A stretch of 64,000 nucleotides of DNA from Ancylobacter crimeensis (GTDB taxonomy: Bacteria; Pseudomonadota; Alphaproteobacteria; Rhizobiales; Xanthobacteraceae). The notes below the pieces were generated by a model. The model was not told the DNA's origin. It was given only the letters and a program-made list of their open reading frames with translations, and did no database searches. The DNA lies in assembly GCF_023016805.1 (NCBI RefSeq), contig NZ_JALKCH010000009.1, positions 149,713 to 213,712 on the forward strand. The letters run 5' to 3'. A program made the position numbers and the translations under genes. Shown here in pieces: positions 8,508-16,038 of the stretch; position 1 is the first letter of the stretch; the number at the start of each line of letters is the position of its first letter.

Positions 8508-9479
8508 TCATGCCGCGGCCTTGCGGTCGCGCCAGGCGGTGAGCGCGGTCGCGAGCACGATGACGCAGCCGACCACCACGCCCTGCCAGGTGTTGTCGAT
8601 GCGCATGATGATGAGGCTGTTCTTGATGAGCACCAGCAGGAACACGCCGAGCACGGTGCCCAGCACCGAGCCGCGCCCGCCGAAGATGGACGCCCCGCCC
8701 AGCACCACCGCCGCGATCACGTCCAGCTCGTAGCCGACGAAATCGCGCGGATTGGCGAGCCAGATCATCGAGGAATGCAGCAGCCCGGCGAAGCCCGCCA
8801 GCGCGCCGGCGAGGCCATAGGCGACATAGACCGTGCGCCGCGTGTTGAAGCCGACGCGCTTGGCCGATTCCGCGTCGTCGCCATAGGCGAAGATGGAGCG
8901 CCCCGTCATGGTGCGGGTGAGGAACAGCCATACCAGCACGGCGAGCCCGAGATAGACGAACACCATCGCGGAAAGCTTCGCCCCGCCGATGTCGAGGCTG
9001 GAACGGCCGAAGGCGATGAGGGCCGGCGGCATGCGGTCGATATTGACGATCGAGGTGCCGACAAGGCCGAGCAGCAGCCCGCGCACCACCGAGGCCGAGC
9101 CCAGCGTGACGATCAGCGGGATCATGCGGAAGGTGGAAATGAAGACCGCGTTGAACAGCCCGCACACCAGCCCGATCAGCGTCGCGCCGATGAAGGGCAG
9201 CACGACGCCCTGATAGCCGGTGGCCTCCATGGCGAGCACGGTGAGATACATCGCCGCCGCCGCGAAGGCTGGAAACGACACGTCGATGCCGCCCGAGATC
9301 ATCACGGTGAGCACGCTCAGCGCCATGATGCCGATGATGACGTTGGCGCGCAGCAGGTTGAACAGGTTGTCGGCCTGCCAGAATGCGGGGTTGATCGCGC
9401 CGATCAGCACCATGATCAGGACGACGATGACGAAGACCGCCGTTTCCGAGCGGCGCAGGAGTGTCTTGAGGCGATCCAT
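8508..9479 (-). CDS. Sugar ABC transporter permease (RbsC-like)
   Basis: A 323-residue polytopic permease, partner of the gene downstream. It has the canonical MISGGIDVSFPAFAA segment near residue 65 and the C-terminal LGGASIFGGRGSVLGTVLG signature of sugar-importer permeases. The stop of the ATPase gene and this ATG overlap as TGATG (9477-9481), showing tight coupling. The product acts in the cytoplasmic membrane. Sugar identity comes only from context (deoC, ribokinase, DeoR). Confidence 0.93.
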   Translation of the reverse strand: MDRLKTLLRRSETAVFVIVVLIMVLIGAINPAFWQADNLFNLLRANVIIGIMALSVLTVMISGGIDVSFPAFAAAAMYLTVLAMEATGYQGVVLPFIGATLIGLVCGLFNAVFISTFRMIPLIVTLGSASVVRGLLLGLVGTSIVNIDRMPPALIAFGRSSLDIGGAKLSAMVFVYLGLAVLVWLFLTRTMTGRSIFAYGDDAESAKRVGFNTRRTVYVAYGLAGALAGFAGLLHSSMIWLANPRDFVGYELDVIAAVVLGGASIFGGRGSVLGTVLGVFLLVLIKNSLIIMRIDNTWQGVVVGCVIVLATALTAWRDRKAAA

Positions 9480-10975
9480 CAGCGCAGCGTCTTCAGGCGG
9501 GTGTGGATGTCGTCCTCCTCGAGGCCGCGCGGGTCGAGATCGGCCTCGATCGCGCCGCGATGCATCAGGAGGATGCGGTTGCAGTTCTGCAGCAGTTCCG
9601 GCACGTCGTCGGAGATCATCAGCACGGCGAGCCCGTCCTTCACCGCGAGGTCGCGGATGCGGCGGTGGATCTCGGCCTTGGAGCCGATGTCGACGCCCAC
9701 CGTCGGCCCGTTCAGGATCAGCACCCGCGGGCCGGTCAGCAGCCAGCGGCCGATGATGACGCGCTGCTGGTTGCCGCCCGACAGCTTGCCGACCTGCTTG
9801 TCGACATCCGTGGTCGCGATGCGCATGTCGGCGACGGTGCGCTCGGCGAGCGCGGTCGCCTCGCCGTCAGAGAGGAAGGGGCCGTGCGTCACCCGGTCGA
9901 TGGCGCTGGCCACCATGTTGCGGGCGATGGACTGGGTCATGAACAGGCCTTCGGAGAGGCGGTCCTCCGGCACATAGGCGATGCCGGCCTCGACCGCCTG
10001 CTGCACGGTTTCCAGCTTCAGCGGCGCGCCGTCCATCCGCACCTCGCCGCGATGACCGGGCTCCATGCCGAACAGGGCGAGCGCGAGTTCGGTGCGCCCG
10101 GAGCCGAGCAGGCCGGACAAGCCGACGATCTCGCCGGCGCGCAGATCGAAGGAGACGTCGTGCACACGTTCGCCGACGCCGAGCGCGCGCACCGACAGGC
10201 GCGGTTCGGCCGCGATGTCGCCGGACCAGACATAGCGCTCCTGCCCGATGTCCTGCCCGGTCATGGCGCGGGTAATGCGGCCTTCGGTGAATTCGGCGGT
10301 CGGGCCTTCCTCGACCTTGCGGCCGTTGCGGAACACGCAGATGCGCTCGGAGATCTCCAGCATTTCCCGCATCTTGTGGCTGACGAACAGCACCGCGATG
10401 CCCTTGGCCTTGATCTCGCGGACGATGGCGAAGAGCCGCTCGACCTCGCGACCGGTGAGCGCGGTGGTCGGCTCGTCCATGATCAGCAGGCGGGTGCGGC
10501 TCATCAAAGCGCGGGCGATGGCGACGATCTGCCGGTCGGCAGTGGAGAGCGAGCCGACGCGGGCGTCGAGGTCCATCGTCACATCCAGCCGGGCCAGCGC
10601 CTCGGCGCCGAGGCGCTGGCATTCGGCGGGAGCGACGAGGCGGCGGTTCTCGCTCAGCAGCCGGCCCATGGCGAGGTTCTCGGCCACGGTCAGGCTCGGG
10701 AACAGCGAGAAATCCTGATAGATCACCTGCACCCCGGCGGCGATGGCCGCGCGCGGCGAGAAGCCGGAGACCGGCGCGCCGTCGATCAGCAATTCGCCCT
10801 CGTCATAGGCATAGACGCCCGAGACGATCTTGATGAGCGTCGACTTGCCCGAGCCGTTCTCACCGGCGAGGCACAGGATCTCGGCCGGCGCGATGCGGAA
10901 GTCGATCGCGTCCAGCGCCGTCATGCCGGGAAAGCGCTTGGTGACGCCGCGCAGTTCGATCAGGGGTTCGGCCAT
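9479..10975 (-). CDS. Sugar ABC transporter ATP-binding protein (two ABC domains)
   Basis: A 498-residue RbsA/MglA-like ATPase with two fused ABC domains. Domain 1 has Walker A GENGSGKST (residues 38-46), signature LSTADRQIVAIARAL and Walker B LLIMDEPTTALT. Domain 2 has the usual degenerate P-loop (GLLGSGRTE) and signature LSGGNQQRVIIGRWLL, but its Walker B reads LILNGPTVGVD, with Asn422 and Gly423 where Asp-Glu is usual. The ATG at 10975 follows a purine-rich stretch; the frame upstream is shadow. A 483-bp stretch with a long inverted repeat separates it from the binding-protein gene. Confidence 0.94.
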   Translation of the reverse strand: MAEPLIELRGVTKRFPGMTALDAIDFRIAPAEILCLAGENGSGKSTLIKIVSGVYAYDEGELLIDGAPVSGFSPRAAIAAGVQVIYQDFSLFPSLTVAENLAMGRLLSENRRLVAPAECQRLGAEALARLDVTMDLDARVGSLSTADRQIVAIARALMSRTRLLIMDEPTTALTGREVERLFAIVREIKAKGIAVLFVSHKMREMLEISERICVFRNGRKVEEGPTAEFTEGRITRAMTGQDIGQERYVWSGDIAAEPRLSVRALGVGERVHDVSFDLRAGEIVGLSGLLGSGRTELALALFGMEPGHRGEVRMDGAPLKLETVQQAVEAGIAYVPEDRLSEGLFMTQSIARNMVASAIDRVTHGPFLSDGEATALAERTVADMRIATTDVDKQVGKLSGGNQQRVIIGRWLLTGPRVLILNGPTVGVDIGSKAEIHRRIRDLAVKDGLAVLMISDDVPELLQNCNRILLMHRGAIEADLDPRGLEEDDIHTRLKTLR

Positions 10976-11045
10976 GGGATGGGCTTCGTGAAAGGGATGG
11001 AGACGGCAAGGGAGATAAGGAGCCGATGGACGTCCGCCCCTTCTT

Positions 11046-11279
11046 CCTCTCCCCGCATCGAACGCGACCGTTGCCGTGCTCGATCTTTTGGAAAGTCGAT
11101 GTCGGATAAATCCCACATCGAAGGAGAGGTAGTCCGCGAAGCGGGTAGGTGAGGGGGAAAGCGGCTGTTGAGCCATTGAAGCCCCCTCACCCTGTCCCGC
11201 TTCCCCATGAGGGATATATCCGTCATGGGCATTCCCAGACGTTGAACGCGGCAACGGTCGCGTTCAACGCGGGGAGAGG
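11046..11279. repeat. ~234-bp imperfect inverted repeat (RIME/REP-like intergenic element)
   Basis: The outer arms 11046-11076 and 11249-11279 are inverted copies matching at 29 of 31 positions. The middle arms 11099-11118 and 11207-11226 match at 17 of 20, and the inner arms 11139-11157 and 11182-11202 are also complementary (AAGCGGG...GAGGGGG against CCCCCTCA...CCCGCTT). The whole unit would fold into one long hairpin in RNA or cruciform DNA. It lies between the binding-protein gene and the ATPase gene of one operon. Bases 11270-11286 share 17 nt with the complement of 26607-26623, so it belongs to a repeat family. The rest of 10976-11458 shows no credible gene. Confidence 0.75.
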
Positions 11280-11458
11280 GAGCTGCCTCACCCTCCAGCC
11301 ACCATCCCGACCGGATCGGCAGTCGGGATTGCCGGCTCTTCCTCCAAAGACCCCGGACCGGCCCATGGCCGTCCGAGATGATGTCAATGGACGAAGCGGG
11401 CAGCAAAGGACCGCAACCGTCGGAACGGACGGCACGGCCCGAAGCCGTGCCGCCGGCC

Positions 11459-12508
11459 TCAGAACTTGTACTGATCCATATTGTCCTTGGTCACGCCGAC
11501 CCAGCCCTGGCCATAGAGCAGGTTCGGCGCGGCGCCGGCCGGGGTGGTGAGCTTCTCATAGCCCTTCAGCCCGAGATTGAGGCCGGCCTTGATCTCGTCC
11601 GTCTTGCCGGTGAGGGCGAGCACGGCGAGTTCGTTCATGGCGTAGCCGGCAACGGCGGGATCCCAGAACTGGATGTACTGGATATCGCCGTCCTGCAGGT
11701 ACTTGCCGGCGACGGAGGGCAGGCCGGTGCCGGAGAAGAACACCTTGCCCTTCAGCCCGCGCTCGGCGATCAGGCGACCGGCGCCGGCCGAGGTCGGCAT
11801 CGGGCCGCCGATGATGCCATTGACCTCAGGATAGGTGGTCAGGGCCTCGGACAGGCGGTTGTAGTCGGTGTTGGCGTCGTCATAGGTCTCGAGGCGCTGG
11901 GTGGCGAGCGCCATGCCCGGGAAGTGTTCCTTCTGGTAGGCGATCGCGCCGTCGATCCACTCGTTCTGCGACTGCGAGGTGAGGCTGCCCACCGTGGCGA
12001 GGTATTTGCCCTTGCCGCCGGTCTGCTTGCCGAGCACTTCCATCAGCTTGGCGCCATAGGCCTTGTTGTCGAACGCTTCCAGCACATAGTCGGCGTTCTT
12101 GAGGTTCGAAGCCTCATGCGCGATCACCACGATGCCGCGGTCGCGCGCCTTCTTGAGCACCGGCTCCACCGCCTCCACCGAGAACGGCACGATGCAGATG
12201 GCATCGACCCCCTGCGCGATCAGGTTCTCGACAAGCTGCACCTGCGCGGCCGCGTCCGCCTGGCTGGGGCCGACCTGCCAGACATCCATGCCGGTGTCGG
12301 TGCCGAACTGCTTGACCCCGTCGCGCATGCGGTCGAACCAGGCGATGCCGTCGACCTTCACCACGGTGGCGATGGAGAACTTCTTGCCCGTCGCCGCCGA
12401 GGTGATGTCCTTGCGGAGCTGGCTGGTGTCGACCACGCCGTCGGCCATCGCGGGCAGGCCGGCGAAGAGCGAGAGGCCCGTGGCAAGGGCGAGCAGTGTC
12501 TTTCTCAT
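11459..12508 (-). CDS. Sugar ABC transporter periplasmic substrate-binding protein
   Basis: A 349-residue periplasmic-binding protein of the LsrB/RhaS/RbsB type. The signal peptide is MRKTLLALATGLSLFAGLPAMA followed by DG. Mature-domain segments are FSIATVVKVDGIAWFDRM, LIAQGVDAICIVPFS, VIAHEAS and, in the second lobe, NGIIGGPMPTSAGAGRLI. I start at 12508 because this ATG precedes the signal peptide; the longer frame is Pro/Arg-rich shadow. It delivers substrate to the permease/ATPase set downstream. It follows deoC by 67 bp in the same direction. Ligand is inferred as ribose, deoxyribose or a nucleoside-derived sugar. Confidence 0.92.
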   Translation of the reverse strand: MRKTLLALATGLSLFAGLPAMADGVVDTSQLRKDITSAATGKKFSIATVVKVDGIAWFDRMRDGVKQFGTDTGMDVWQVGPSQADAAAQVQLVENLIAQGVDAICIVPFSVEAVEPVLKKARDRGIVVIAHEASNLKNADYVLEAFDNKAYGAKLMEVLGKQTGGKGKYLATVGSLTSQSQNEWIDGAIAYQKEHFPGMALATQRLETYDDANTDYNRLSEALTTYPEVNGIIGGPMPTSAGAGRLIAERGLKGKVFFSGTGLPSVAGKYLQDGDIQYIQFWDPAVAGYAMNELAVLALTGKTDEIKAGLNLGLKGYEKLTTPAGAAPNLLYGQGWVGVTKDNMDQYKF

Positions 12509-12575
12509 GATGTCCTCCCAGACATTCTTGTGCTTGCAGGCGTTGCTTGTATGTGCAGGCGTAGAAAGGCGTAGC

Positions 12576-13316
12576 TCAGTAGCCGCCGGCCGCCGCCGGC
12601 GCGGTGTCGCCGGACGTGGTCTTGCCGGACGTGATCTTGCCGGCACCGACGATGGCGAGGCTGGCGCTGGCGCCGATGCGGGTGGCGCCCGCATCGAGAA
12701 AGGCGAAGGCGGCCTCGGCGGTGCGCACGCCGCCCGAGGCCTTGACCCCCATTGCGGGGCCGACCACCCGGCGCATCAACGCGATGTCGGCAAGGGTGGC
12801 GCCGCCGGTGGAAAAACCGGTCGACGTCTTCACGAAATCGGCGCCGGCCTCCTTCGCGAGGCGGCAGGCGGTCTCCTTCTGCGCATCGTCGAGCAGGCAG
12901 GCCTCGATGATGACCTTCAGCACCGCCCCTCGCGTCGCCGCGCGCACCGCATCGAGATCGGCGCGGCACCGGGTGAGGTCGCCCTCGATCAGCGCACCGA
13001 TGTCGATCACCATGTCGATTTCCTGCGCGCCGGCCGCGATCGCCAGCGCGGCCTCGTCCGCCTTCGCGGCCGCGCCGCTGGCACCCAGCGGGAAGCCCAC
13101 CACCACGCAGGTCTTCACCCCGCTGCCGGCGAGCTGCTCCGCCACGAATCCGGCATGGACCGCGTTCACGCAGACCGAGGCGAAGCCGTTGGCCCGCGCC
13201 TCCTGGCAATAGCGCGCCACCTCGGCCCGCGAGGCTTCGGCCTTCAGCACCGTATGGTCGATGAACCGCGCAAGCTCGCGCGGATCGCGGGAGCCGACCT
13301 GTTCCGTGTCCGTCAT
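12576..13316 (-). CDS. deoC: Deoxyribose-phosphate aldolase
   Basis: A 246-residue class I aldolase cleaving 2-deoxyribose 5-phosphate to acetaldehyde and glyceraldehyde 3-phosphate. The Schiff-base lysine is Lys163 in FVKTSTGF, the second active-site lysine is Lys192 in VKASGGVRT, and Asp101 lies in EIDMVIDIG. FIDHTVLK near the N-terminus is also typical. The chosen ATG at 13316 gives the normal family length. The C-terminus after the last barrel strand carries a short tail with an internal repeat (GKITSG, GKTTSG), mirrored in DNA by two copies of GCCGGACGTG. It is the first gene of the leftward operon and diverges from deoR. Confidence 0.96.
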   Translation of the reverse strand: MTDTEQVGSRDPRELARFIDHTVLKAEASRAEVARYCQEARANGFASVCVNAVHAGFVAEQLAGSGVKTCVVVGFPLGASGAAAKADEAALAIAAGAQEIDMVIDIGALIEGDLTRCRADLDAVRAATRGAVLKVIIEACLLDDAQKETACRLAKEAGADFVKTSTGFSTGGATLADIALMRRVVGPAMGVKASGGVRTAEAAFAFLDAGATRIGASASLAIVGAGKITSGKTTSGDTAPAAAGGY

Positions 13317-13352
13317 GTCGTCAACTACCTGCGGGATTTGGCGTTGGTATGT

Positions 13353-13375
13353 TATAATCTTCACATTATTTGTGA
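13353..13375. promoter_or_regulatory. Divergent deoC/deoR control region with inverted repeat
   Basis: An AT-rich island in a GC-rich background between deoC and deoR. It contains TATAAT (13353-13358), a good -10 box on the + strand, and TCACATTATTTGTGA (13361-13375), a perfect 5-bp inverted repeat with a 5-bp spacer. This is the most likely DeoR operator. The arm order is opposite to a CRP site. Confidence 0.5.
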
Positions 13376-13446
13376 CGACCGTTTCATAAGCACCTTGACG
13401 AGTCAAGGCCGCCAGGAGATGGAAGACGGGCAGACCGGGGAATGCC

Positions 13447-14187
13447 GTGAAGAAGTCCGAACGCATCCGACAGCTCGACGAGCGACTGCGCGCCGCCGGC
13501 GTGCTGCATCTGCGCGACGCCGCCGAGCATCTCGGCGTCTCGGAGATGACGGTGCGCCGCGACCTCGCCTCATCGGCGCATCTGTTCAGCTATCTGGGGG
13601 GCTACATCCTGCCGGCCGGCGGGGAGCGCGCCACCACCTACCGGCTCGACGCCGAGGCCGATGCCCATGCCGAGGCCAAGAGGCTGGCCGGGCGCGCGGC
13701 GGCGCGGCTCGTGGAGCCGGACGACACCGTCTTCATCGATTGCGGGACCACCACGCCGGCGATGATCGAGCATCTGCCCACCACCGGGCGGCTCACCGTC
13801 ATCACCTATGCGATGAACATCGCGGCGCGGGTGGCGATGCGGCCCAATACCAGCCTGATCCTGCTCGGCGGCCTGTTCCACGCCTCCTCCCAGACCTTCT
13901 CCAGCGAGGAGGCGCTGCGAAGCCTCGAACGTGTCGGCATCGGCAAGGCCTTCCTCTCCGCCGGCGGCGTGCACGCGCAGAATGGCGTCACCTGCTCGAA
14001 CTTCCACGAGGTGCCGGTGAAGCAGGCGGTGCTGGCGCGGGCCGGCACCGCCTATCTCGTCATCGATTCCAGCAAGATCGAGAAGATCAAGCCGGCCTAT
14101 TTCGCCGATATCTCCGCCTTCGCGCGCATCTTCACCGAGATGGACGAGGCGGACGGCCGGGAGGCGGAGGCGCTGCGAGCAGGCTGA
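13447..14187 (+). CDS. deoR: DeoR-family transcriptional repressor
   Basis: A 246-residue DeoR-type regulator. The N-terminal helix-turn-helix is LRDAAEHLGVSEMTVRRDL. The C-terminal phosphosugar-sensing domain has IDCGTTTPAMIEHL, LGGLFHASSQTF, GVTCSNFHEVPVKQAV and VIDSSKIEKIKPA. From memory these segments follow E. coli DeoR closely (HLKDAA..LGVSEMTIRRDL, DCGTTTP, ATC.NLEELPVK), so I use the specific name. It diverges from deoC, supporting control of the deoC-ABC-kinase operon, with deoxyribose 5-phosphate the expected inducer. Its stop lies one base before the end of the convergent pxpC gene. Confidence 0.92.
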   Translation: MKKSERIRQLDERLRAAGVLHLRDAAEHLGVSEMTVRRDLASSAHLFSYLGGYILPAGGERATTYRLDAEADAHAEAKRLAGRAAARLVEPDDTVFIDCGTTTPAMIEHLPTTGRLTVITYAMNIAARVAMRPNTSLILLGGLFHASSQTFSSEEALRSLERVGIGKAFLSAGGVHAQNGVTCSNFHEVPVKQAVLARAGTAYLVIDSSKIEKIKPAYFADISAFARIFTEMDEADGREAEALRAG

Positions 14188-14188
14188 A

Positions 14189-15166
14189 TCAGGCCGGAAC
14201 CGTCGCCTTCAGCCGCGCGGTCTCGTCGTGCCGGGCCTTGAGGGCGTCCTCCATCGTCACCGCGGCGAAGCGTACGGCCTGGTGCGGCTGAAGCTGGCCG
14301 ATCAGGTCCATGTCGGCGGAGATCACCGCGCCGATCATGAAATACCCCCCGCCCGACACCGCGTCCCGGTGCAGCACGATCGGCTCGGTGCCGCCGGGCA
14401 CCTGGATCGAGCCATAGGGATAGCAGCTGTCGACGATGTTGGAGGGGTCCGAGCCGGCGCCGAATGGCTGCTCGCGCGGCACGAAGTCGAGCTTGCGCCC
14501 GCCGCGGAAGCGGTAGCCGATCCGGTCCGCTTCGGGGGCGACCTTCCACGTGTCCTCGAAGAAGCCGTCCTGCGCGCTTTCCGTGATGCGGTGCCAGTAG
14601 AGCCCCGGCAGCACCCGGATCTCGTTCGCCACCGGACGGCGCGCGGCGGGGGGGATGGATGCGCCCTCGCGGCCGGTCCCGTTCGCGGTGCCGAGCGGCA
14701 CCACGTCGCCCGCCTTCAGGGCCCGCCCCTCGAAACCGCCCAGCGCGCCGAGCGCGTAGGTCGAGCGCGAGCCGAGCACCTCCGGCACGTCGATGCCGCC
14801 GGCGATGGCGACATAGGCGCGCGCGCCGCCCTTCAGGAAGCCGAAGGAGAGCGTCTGCCCGGCGGCCACCGTGAACGCGGTCCAGCCCGGCTGCTCGACG
14901 CCGTCCACCTTCGGCGGCAGGTCGGCGCCGGTCACCGCGACCAGCGCGTCGGCGGCGAAGGTCAGCTCGGGACCGAGGAACACCGCCTCCAGCGCCGCCG
15001 CGCCGTCTTCATTGCCCACCAGCCGGTTGGCCGCGATCAGGGCGAGGCGGTCCATGGCGCCGGAGATGGGCAGGCCGAGATGGTAATAGCCGGGCCGGCC
15101 GAGGTCCTGCACCGTGGTGGCGAGGCCTGGCTTCACGACCTTGAAGGAGCGGGCCGCCTCAGGCAT
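14189..15166 (-). CDS. pxpC: 5-oxoprolinase subunit C / KipA-type biotin-dependent carboxyltransferase domain protein
   Basis: A 325-residue AHS2 (KipA/PxpC) protein. Evidence: N-terminal VVKPGLATTVQDLGRPGYYHLGLP, GAMDRLALIAANRLVGN, LEAVFLGPELTF, then VLPGLYWHRITE and the C-terminal SNIVDSCYPYGSIQVPGG with MIGAVISADMDLIGQLQP. The ATG at 15166 overlaps the pxpB stop by 8 bp, so the two are coupled, as expected for subunits of one complex. PxpABC converts 5-oxoproline (pyroglutamate) to glutamate with ATP; the same fold is the carboxyltransferase domain of urea carboxylase. With a biotin carboxylase and carrier in the operon, a carboxylation-based reaction on an amide is possible. Confidence 0.9.
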   Translation of the reverse strand: MPEAARSFKVVKPGLATTVQDLGRPGYYHLGLPISGAMDRLALIAANRLVGNEDGAAALEAVFLGPELTFAADALVAVTGADLPPKVDGVEQPGWTAFTVAAGQTLSFGFLKGGARAYVAIAGGIDVPEVLGSRSTYALGALGGFEGRALKAGDVVPLGTANGTGREGASIPPAARRPVANEIRVLPGLYWHRITESAQDGFFEDTWKVAPEADRIGYRFRGGRKLDFVPREQPFGAGSDPSNIVDSCYPYGSIQVPGGTEPIVLHRDAVSGGGYFMIGAVISADMDLIGQLQPHQAVRFAAVTMEDALKARHDETARLKATVPA

Positions 15167-16028
15167 CGAGCGTCTCCAGGAGCTTGGCGTTGGTGCCGGC
15201 GGGGTCGGCGGTGAAATCATCGAGCGAGAAAGAGGCCTCCGCGATGCGCGGCACGAACCTCCCGGCGTCGATGGCGGCGACGGTGTCGTCATATTCCGCG
15301 CGGTCGATGGCGCGGAACTTGATGATGTCGCCCGGCCGGAACAGCATCAGCTTCTTCAGGTAGCCGATCTCGCCCTTCGGATCGTAGATCGGCATCGGGG
15401 TGACCCCGAACATCTGGTAGCCGCCGGCACCGCGCACCGAATAGATGCAGCCGAAGCAGCCGCCATGGCCGACCGTGAGGCGCGGCGTGTCGGTGCGCGG
15501 GCGCAGATATTTCGGCACCTCGATCTGCTTTTCGCGCTCGACGAGCTGGTAGGTGAAGGGCAGCCCGGCGACGAAGCCGACCATGGAGACGAACCACGGC
15601 GCGGCGGCGTGCGCCGCGATGAAGGCGTCGACATCGGGGAAGTCGTTCACCCGCGCGGCATATTCGAGATCGGTGGCGGAGGGATCCTGGTGCCGCTCGC
15701 GGAAGCGCATCAGCGTCTCGCGGGTCCAGGGATCGTCATAGAGCACCGGAATGTCGATGATCCGGGTGGAGATCGTCTTCTCCGCGCTCTCCGCCGCCGC
15801 CTCGAAGCCCTTCAGCTCCGCCATCATGTCGTTGGGGGCGATCACGTCCGGGTCGAACTTGATCTGGAACGAGGCATTGGCCGGGCAGATTTCGGTCACG
15901 CCGGCGATCTTCGCCTCGCGCACCGCATTGGTCATGGAGAGGCTCTTGAAGAACGCCTCCAGCGACATCTCCTCGTCGATCTCGACGAAGACGTGCTCGT
16001 CGCCGCCGAAGGAATAGCGGGTCTTCAT
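15159..16028 (-). CDS. pxpB: 5-oxoprolinase subunit B / KipI-type (AHS1) protein
   Basis: A 289-residue AHS1 protein (allophanate hydrolase subunit 1/KipI/PxpB), cyclophilin-like fold. Recognised segments: IPVLYDDPWTRETLMRF, WFVSMVGFVAGLPF, YLRPRTDTPRLTVGHGG, GCIYSVRGAGGYQMFGVTP and LFRPGDIIKFRAID. Those in the centre (GFxxGLPF, PRxxTPR, GS/GA..GxY) are the family hallmark. The ATG at 16028 gives the natural N-terminus MKTRYSFGGDEHVFVEI. It lies 10 bp from the biotin carboxylase gene and overlaps pxpC. It works as a complex with PxpC and probably PxpA, or as a urea-carboxylase-like carboxyltransferase. Confidence 0.9.
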   Translation of the reverse strand: MKTRYSFGGDEHVFVEIDEEMSLEAFFKSLSMTNAVREAKIAGVTEICPANASFQIKFDPDVIAPNDMMAELKGFEAAAESAEKTISTRIIDIPVLYDDPWTRETLMRFRERHQDPSATDLEYAARVNDFPDVDAFIAAHAAAPWFVSMVGFVAGLPFTYQLVEREKQIEVPKYLRPRTDTPRLTVGHGGCFGCIYSVRGAGGYQMFGVTPMPIYDPKGEIGYLKKLMLFRPGDIIKFRAIDRAEYDDTVAAIDAGRFVPRIAEASFSLDDFTADPAGTNAKLLETLDA

Positions 16029-16038
16029 GGCGGGCTCC

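Noticed and set aside
11046..11279. Insertion sequence or MITE with terminal repeats.
   Set aside because: No transposase, and no target-site duplication that I could define. The arms are nearly the whole element, which fits a RIME/REP-like palindrome better.
13361..13375. TCACATTATTTGTGA as a CRP binding site.
   Set aside because: CRP sites have the order TGTGA-N6-TCACA. Here the arms are reversed and the spacer is 5 bp, so a DeoR-type operator is likelier.
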